Positions 5,382 through 9,178 of a stretch of 9,178 bases of DNA are shown piece by piece. The notes under the pieces are model-generated. The model saw nothing but the letters and a program-made list of their open reading frames with translations, did no database searches and had not been told where the DNA came from. Position numbers and translations under genes: made by a program. Source of the DNA: an uncultured Elusimicrobiales bacterium (GTDB lineage Bacteria > Elusimicrobiota > Elusimicrobia > Elusimicrobiales > Elusimicrobiaceae); contig CALUZE010000044.1 in NCBI GenBank assembly GCA_944325235.1, forward strand, positions 1-9,178, given 5' to 3'. Within the stretch, counting starts at the first letter, position 1, and each line of letters begins with the position of its first letter.

Positions 5382-5969
5382 ATGATTATACCTACTATTA
5401 TTGAAAAGAACGTCGGTTACGACATTTTTTCCCGCTTGCTTAAAGACCGCATTATCTTTGTAGGCGGACGCGAAGGCGAAGTGGATACCGCCAGCGCGAA
5501 TATGATTATTGCCCAGCTTTTGTATTTGGACGCGGACGACTCCAGCCGGGAAATCAACCTCTACATCAACTCCCCCGGCGGATTAGTGACGGCCGGCCTG
5601 GCTATCTACGATACCATGCAGTTTATCAAGGCCCCCATCACCACCATTTGCATGGGCCAGGCGATGAGCTTTGGCGCCGTGCTGTTGGCGGCCGGGTCCA
5701 AGGGCAAACGCTACGCGTTGCCGCACGCGCGCATTATGATTCACCAACCCTTAATTTGGGGCGGCGGCATTTCCGGCCAGGTGACGGATATTGAAATTGA
5801 ATCCAAAGAATTGCGCGACAATAAGGAACACTTGCTGGATATTTTGGCCAAACATACCGGCCAGGATAAAGAAAAAATCCGCCGCGACAGCGAACGCAAC
5901 TACTATATGTCGGCGCAGGAAGCCAAGGAATACGGCCTGATTGACGAAGTGCTTCCGCTGAAAAAATAA
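5382..5969 (+). CDS. clpP: ATP-dependent Clp protease proteolytic subunit ClpP
   Basis: ClpP is the serine peptidase that forms a two-ring, fourteen-subunit chamber and degrades proteins fed to it by AAA+ unfoldases such as ClpX or ClpA/C. From the ATG at 5382 the product is 195 residues, the usual length. The start IIPTIIEKNVGYDIFSRLLK aligns with the mature N-terminus of other ClpPs. The catalytic triad is Ser96 in GQAMSFGA, His121 in MIHQPL and Asp169 in RRDSERN. YINSPGG (61-67) and YALPHARIMIHQP are also present. GQAMSFGA differs from the commoner MAASMGA around the nucleophile, a mild variation. An in-frame ATG at 5373 is an alternative start. Neither start has a ribosome binding site, and -10-like sequence abuts them, which suggests a leaderless mRNA. 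The terminator at 5994-6022 separates the gene from lon, and clpX is not adjacent. Confidence 0.96.
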   Translation: MIIPTIIEKNVGYDIFSRLLKDRIIFVGGREGEVDTASANMIIAQLLYLDADDSSREINLYINSPGGLVTAGLAIYDTMQFIKAPITTICMGQAMSFGAVLLAAGSKGKRYALPHARIMIHQPLIWGGGISGQVTDIEIESKELRDNKEHLLDILAKHTGQDKEKIRRDSERNYYMSAQEAKEYGLIDEVLPLKK

Positions 5970-5993
5970 CGGGTGATCGTCGAAATTTAACAG

Positions 5994-6022
5994 GAACGGG
6001 CCCCGCGTCCGTTCTTTTTTTT
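5994..6022 (+). terminator. Terminator of clpP
   Basis: GAACGG (5994-5999) pairs with CCGTTC (6009-6014) over a 9-base GC-rich loop, followed by eight T. It begins 24 bases after the stop. CCCCGC (6001-6006) can alternatively pair with GCGGGG (6023-6028) across the T tract, so two folds compete. Confidence 0.8.
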
Positions 6023-6166
6023 GCGGGGAAAGGCCAACCCAAAAAGCTAAATGCCGCAGCGCAAACCTCTACAAATTTTGCTCCCGGCGTACCCGTTTGT
6101 GTATCCCCTGCCGGAGCGGCGGCACTTGAGGGGAAATTCCTCAAAACTAGCAGACTTGCAAAACAT

Positions 6167-6195
6167 TTGCTAATTTTAAAACAATTTGCTACAAT
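6167..6195 (+). promoter_or_regulatory. Sigma70-like promoter of lon
   Basis: TTGCTA (6167-6172) and TACAAT (6190-6195) are separated by 17 bases, a near-consensus housekeeping promoter in an AT-rich stretch. Transcription would start near 6202, leaving a leader of about 70 nt before the lon ATG. ATTTGCTA is repeated at 6165-6172 and 6184-6191. I see no clear CIRCE or other heat-shock operator. The rest of the gap (6029-6164) shows a bulged hairpin made of CCCCTGCCG and CGGCA-GGGG near 6106-6134 and nothing else I can name. Confidence 0.75.
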
Positions 6196-6209
6196 TTAGA
6201 AAATCAAGC

Positions 6210-6240
6210 AGCGGGGCTTTTGCGCCACCGCCGCTTTTTT
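6210..6240 (+). promoter_or_regulatory. Terminator-like hairpin in the lon leader (possible attenuator)
   Basis: AGCGG (6210-6214) pairs with CCGCT (6231-6235), and inside it GGC (6215-6217) pairs with GCC (6224-6226), with an ACCG bulge. Six T follow at 6235-6240. The element lies downstream of the predicted start (about 6202) and upstream of the ribosome binding site (GGGGG, 6263-6267), so it could terminate or attenuate lon transcription. It could instead be a second terminator for upstream transcription if the true lon promoter lies downstream. Confidence 0.5.
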
Positions 6241-6271
6241 AACCGATTTACCCAATTAAAAAGGGGGACAT

Positions 6272-8824
6272 ATGACAGAAGAAATGAACAAAACAACGCT
6301 TTCGTTACCGACGGTAGTGCCGGCTGTCGCCATACGCGATGTGGTGATGTTTCCGGGGATGTCGCTTCCGCTTTCGGTGGACCGCGAAAAATCCATCGCG
6401 GCGGTGGAGTTAGCGCTCAACACGCCGGAGAAGTATATTCTGGCGGTTTCGCAAAAGAATGCGGAAATTGAGGACCCGAAAGAGTCCGACATTTACCATT
6501 TCGGGGTGATTGCCCAAATTACCCAAAATTTAAAAATGCCCGACGGCTCTATGAAAATTTTCTTGCAGGGCCTGGCCCGGGCGCGCGTAACCAAACTGGA
6601 GATGAACAACATCACCGGTTCGTGGTTTGCGACGGTGGAATATATTGAAGAGGAAGAGGACGACTCTCCGGTGGTGCAGGCGCTGATGCGCAAAGTGCTG
6701 GACGAGTTTGACCACTACGCCCGCGTGTCGCACCGGATTGCCGTGGAGGGGGTTTCCTTCCTGCGCCAGATCAACGACCCGTCCAAACTGGCCGATACGG
6801 TGGCTTCCAATATGCTGGTAAAAGCCGCCCAACGCCAGGAAATTTTGGAAGCGGTGCATATTAAAGACCGCTTGGAAAAAATCTTAAAGCTCATCACCAG
6901 CGAAGTGGAAATTTTGGGATTGGAAGAAAAAATCCACTCCAAAGTCCGCGCGCAGATTGAAAAGAACCAAAAAGAATACTATTTGAATGAGCAAATGAAA
7001 GCCATTCAAAAAGAATTAAGCCAAAAAGACGATTTCCAGAAGGAATTGGACTCGCTTCGGGCCAAAATCAAAAAGAACGGTCTGCCGCCGGCTGCCAAAG
7101 AAGCGGCCGAAAAAGAGTTGGACCGCCTGGCCAAAATGGCTCCGTTCTCGCCGGAGGCCACGGTGTCGCGCACGTACCTGGATTGGCTGGTGAATATGCC
7201 GTGGAACAAAACCACCGAGGACGTGCTGGACCTGAAAGAAGCCAAAAAGATTTTGGACGAGGACCACTTCGGCCTGGAAAAACCCAAAGAACGCATTTTG
7301 GAATACCTGGCCGTGAACAAGCTGACCAACTCGCTGCGCGGGCCGGTGTTGTGCTTTGCGGGGGCGCCGGGCGTGGGCAAAACGTCTTTGGCCAAATCCA
7401 TTGCGCGGGCCTTGGGGCGCAAATTCGTGCGTATGTCGCTGGGCGGCGTGCGTGACGAAAGCGAAATCCGCGGCCACCGCCGGACGTATATCGGCTCTAT
7501 GCCGGGGCGCATCATCCAGGGCATCAGCAAGGCCAAAAGCTCCAACCCGGTGTTCTTGTTGGACGAAATTGACAAAATGGGTTCGGATTGGCGCGGGGAC
7601 CCGGCAGCCGCCTTGCTGGAACTCTTGGACCCGGAACAGAACAAGGAATTTACCGACCACTTTTTGGACGTGCCGTACGATGTTTCCAAGGTGATGTTTA
7701 TCACGACGGCCAACTCGCTGGCCAATATTCCCAGCACGTTGCGGGACCGCTTGGAAATCATTGATTTTGACGGCTACACCGAGTACGAAAAACACGACAT
7801 CGTGGACAAATACCTCCTGCCCAAACAAATGAAAATGCACGGCTTGAAAGAAGGCCAGCTGGAAGTAACCCACGATGCGGTGGCCCTGTTAATGCGCGAA
7901 TACGTGCGCGAAGCGGGGGTGCGCAACCTGGAACGCGAAATCGGTTCCTTGTGCCGCAAAGCCGCCAAGATGATTGTGGAAGGCGCCAAAAAAGTGACCG
8001 TCACGCGCGAAAATCTGCACGATTTCCTGGGCGTGCCGCGCTACTCCAACTTTGCCACGGAAGAAAACGGCGTCGGTATCGCCACGGGGCTTGCCTGGAC
8101 GAGCGTGGGCGGCGAAACGCTGTCCATAGAAGCCGCCAAGCTGCCCGGCAAAGGCCAGTTGATTTTGACGGGTATGCTGGGCAACGTGATGAAGGAATCC
8201 GTCCGCGCGGCCTTGACCTATGCCCGCAGCCGCGGCTATGGCGAAGGCATTGACTTTGACAAAACGGACTTTCACATCCACTTCCCGGAAGGGGCCGTGC
8301 CGAAAGACGGGCCTTCCGCCGGCAGCGTAATTACCACCGCCTTGACCAGCTTGCTCACGGGTCTGCCCGTTAAAAAGCACCTGGCGATGACGGGCGAAGT
8401 GACCATCACGGGCCGCATTTTGCCGGTGGGCGGCATTAAGGAAAAATTCCTGGCCGCGTACCGCGAAGGGGTAAAAACCATTCTCTACCCGCACACCAAC
8501 GAGAAAGACGTTTCCGAAGTGCCGGAACGCGTGCGCAAGGAGATGACGTTAATCCCCGTCAAACATATGGACGAAGTGCTCCCCTTGGCGCTGGAAGGCT
8601 GGGCGGAATTTGCGGCCAAACTGGCCAAAAAAGCCAAACACAAAAAGTCCGCCAAGCACAGCAAAGCGGCCAAACATACGGCTAAAAAGGCGTCCGTATC
8701 CCGCGCCAAAAAGGCGGCTAAAACCGTCCGCAAGGCGCACGCCGTAAAACCGGCCAAGAAAGCGGCCAAACCCGCCAAAAAGGCCGTTTCGGCCCATAAA
8801 GCCAAGGCTAAAAAGCGCAAATAA
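6272..8824 (+). CDS. lon: ATP-dependent protease Lon with a histone H1-like C-terminal tail
   Basis: Lon (LonA type) is a cytoplasmic homo-oligomeric AAA+ protease that unfolds and degrades damaged and regulatory proteins, and in several bacteria binds DNA. The 850-residue product shows the N-terminal LAN domain (about 15-210), a coiled-coil/helical region (about 215-310), and the AAA+ module with Walker A GAPGVGKT (364-371) and Walker B VFLLDEID (427-434). Sensor-1 Asn481 and TLRDRLE (489-495) follow. The protease domain has the catalytic dyad Ser682 in PKDGPSAGS and Lys725 in GGIKEK, 43 residues apart as in E. coli. The canonical body ends near residue 783. Residues 784-850 are a low-complexity Lys/Ala tail (see separate entry), which makes the protein longer than the usual 770-820. 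The ATG at 6272 follows GGGGG four bases upstream. A promoter (6167-6195), leader hairpin and downstream terminator make it a single-gene unit. Confidence 0.98.
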   Translation: MTEEMNKTTLSLPTVVPAVAIRDVVMFPGMSLPLSVDREKSIAAVELALNTPEKYILAVSQKNAEIEDPKESDIYHFGVIAQITQNLKMPDGSMKIFLQGLARARVTKLEMNNITGSWFATVEYIEEEEDDSPVVQALMRKVLDEFDHYARVSHRIAVEGVSFLRQINDPSKLADTVASNMLVKAAQRQEILEAVHIKDRLEKILKLITSEVEILGLEEKIHSKVRAQIEKNQKEYYLNEQMKAIQKELSQKDDFQKELDSLRAKIKKNGLPPAAKEAAEKELDRLAKMAPFSPEATVSRTYLDWLVNMPWNKTTEDVLDLKEAKKILDEDHFGLEKPKERILEYLAVNKLTNSLRGPVLCFAGAPGVGKTSLAKSIARALGRKFVRMSLGGVRDESEIRGHRRTYIGSMPGRIIQGISKAKSSNPVFLLDEIDKMGSDWRGDPAAALLELLDPEQNKEFTDHFLDVPYDVSKVMFITTANSLANIPSTLRDRLEIIDFDGYTEYEKHDIVDKYLLPKQMKMHGLKEGQLEVTHDAVALLMREYVREAGVRNLEREIGSLCRKAAKMIVEGAKKVTVTRENLHDFLGVPRYSNFATEENGVGIATGLAWTSVGGETLSIEAAKLPGKGQLILTGMLGNVMKESVRAALTYARSRGYGEGIDFDKTDFHIHFPEGAVPKDGPSAGSVITTALTSLLTGLPVKKHLAMTGEVTITGRILPVGGIKEKFLAAYREGVKTILYPHTNEKDVSEVPERVRKEMTLIPVKHMDEVLPLALEGWAEFAAKLAKKAKHKKSAKHSKAAKHTAKKASVSRAKKAAKTVRKAHAVKPAKKAAKPAKKAVSAHKAKAKKRK
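8621..8821 (+). other. Region encoding the Lys/Ala-rich H1-like tail of Lon
   Basis: Residues 784-850 contain 25 Lys and 3 Arg, no Asp or Glu, and mostly Ala for the rest, with scattered His, Ser, Pro and Val. Repeated units such as AKKA, PAKKA and SAKH recur. This composition matches the DNA-binding tails of eukaryotic H1 and bacterial H1-like proteins (AlgP, Hc1/Hc2). The DNA stays in frame with normal codons and ends at a TAA followed by a terminator, so it is not a read-through artefact. Confidence 0.9.
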
Positions 8825-8838
8825 GCGCGAATGAATAT

Positions 8839-8874
8839 AAAAACACCCCGGGCGTTTAACCCGGGGTGTTTTTT
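8839..8874 (+). terminator. Bidirectional terminator between lon and the convergent acyltransferase-like gene
   Basis: This is a 12-bp perfect stem (8841-8852 with 8860-8871) with the core CACCCCGGG/CCCGGGGTG and a 7-base loop, flanked by A and T runs on both sides. It serves lon on the + strand and the 8892-9178 gene on the minus strand, whose stop is 18 bases away. Confidence 0.92.
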
Positions 8875-8891
8875 GCACAAGTATTTAAAAT

Positions 8892-9178
8892 TTAGGCTTT
8901 GGAACTGTCAAACGAGCGGTGGTTGATGAACCGTTCCGATTGGTCCGTGGCCCAGTTGAGCTGTTTTTCCAGTTCCAGGGCGGCGGATTCCATTTCTTCG
9001 TCCGAGCGGACGTATACGGCTTTGCCGTACGTCAGCGCCGTCTTGCCAAACGGCAGGGGTACGCGCATTTTGTCCCACGAGCCCACTTTAATTTTGTGGC
9101 TTAACGCCGTGCCCACCGGCACAATGGGCAGGCCGGTTTTAAGCGCCAGGAACAAAATGCCGTGCTGCACTTTGTAGA
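8892..9178 (-). CDS. DUF374/lysophospholipid acyltransferase-like protein, C-terminal part (partial)
   Basis: The frame is open to the window edge, so the N-terminal part, including the catalytic HX4D motif, is not visible. The fragment of about 94 residues begins YKVQHGILFLALKTGLPIVP, which matches the region of DUF374-family proteins (LPLAT/PlsC-like superfamily) after their glycine-rich PRGP motif. It continues with a SWDKMRVPLPFGK segment and a YGKAVYV strand, also typical of the family's C-terminal end. Members are inner-membrane-associated acyltransferases thought to act on lysophospholipid or lipid A-type acceptors; the substrate here is not known. The C-terminus after about residue 75 of the fragment is polar and not conserved to my knowledge. 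A GTG at 9170 is in frame but lies inside conserved sequence and is not a start. The gene converges on lon and shares its terminator. Confidence 0.8.
   Translation of the reverse strand, partial: YKVQHGILFLALKTGLPIVPVGTALSHKIKVGSWDKMRVPLPFGKTALTYGKAVYVRSDEEMESAALELEKQLNWATDQSERFINHRSFDSSKA

Noticed and set aside
6148..6172. TAGCA-N15-TGCTA as a CIRCE-like heat-shock operator before lon
   Set aside because: The arms are only five bases and the spacer is 15; CIRCE has nine-base arms and a nine-base spacer with a different sequence.
6024..6199. A + strand stretch open in frame 2 after clpP
   Set aside because: It has no ATG start with a ribosome binding site, runs through the clpP terminator region and the lon promoter, and shows no recognisable protein sequence.
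7006..7873. Long open frames on the minus strand opposite lon (up to 285 residues)
   Set aside because: They lie wholly antisense to an intact Lon with every catalytic motif, show no ribosome binding sites or recognisable domains, and have the biased composition expected from the complement of codon-biased DNA.
1..9178. tRNA, rRNA, CRISPR array, insertion sequence or phage genes
   Set aside because: I scanned for regularly spaced repeats, transposase-like motifs, inverted-repeat ends and tRNA-like cloverleaf sequence and saw none that I could support.

Overview
The window reads as a moderately GC-rich Gram-negative-type bacterial chromosome segment. It has Sec signal peptides ending in A-x-A, GGAGG-type ribosome binding sites, sigma70-like promoters, compact Rho-independent terminators, and a DUF374-type acyltransferase. 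The mix of housekeeping genes with small cysteine-rich secreted proteins made me think of Elusimicrobiota. That is an impression from general knowledge, not a result, and no phylogenetic marker is present.

Layout. (1) Positions 1-353 hold the C-terminal end of a cysteine- and tryptophan-rich, probably extracellular protein on the + strand, followed by a terminator. (2) Positions 354-630 have no convincing gene but contain a possible structured RNA ending at a perfect bidirectional terminator shared with glnA. (3) Positions 631-1980 (minus) encode a type I glutamine synthetase. (4) Positions 2129-5218 (minus) form a tandem array of four separately transcribed genes for small secreted proteins. 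Three of them (2129-2794, 2941-3627, 3776-4543) carry CxxCG knuckle modules that I cannot assign to a known family, and two share a 254-bp block that appears identical. The fourth (4697-5218) is helical and cysteine-free. (5) Positions 5382-5969 (+) encode ClpP and 6272-8824 (+) encode Lon, with a 302-bp regulatory gap between them and no clpX. (6) Positions 8892 to the window end (minus) hold the C-terminal part of a DUF374/lysophospholipid acyltransferase-like protein, convergent with lon.

The main discovery candidate is a promoter architecture shared by all four secreted-protein genes. A 13-bp box (minus-strand consensus GGYCCAAWGRCYC, usually GGYCCAAAGGCCC) lies exactly 23 nt upstream of a -10-like hexamer in every case, and the start codon follows 44-49 nt after that hexamer. 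The four alignments need no gaps although one protein is unrelated in sequence, so this looks like a small regulon under one regulator.

The second candidate is the Lon protease. Its canonical body is followed by a tail of about 67 residues rich in Lys and Ala, with no acidic residue, resembling histone H1/AlgP-type DNA-binding tails. I saw no rRNA, tRNA, CRISPR array or insertion sequence.
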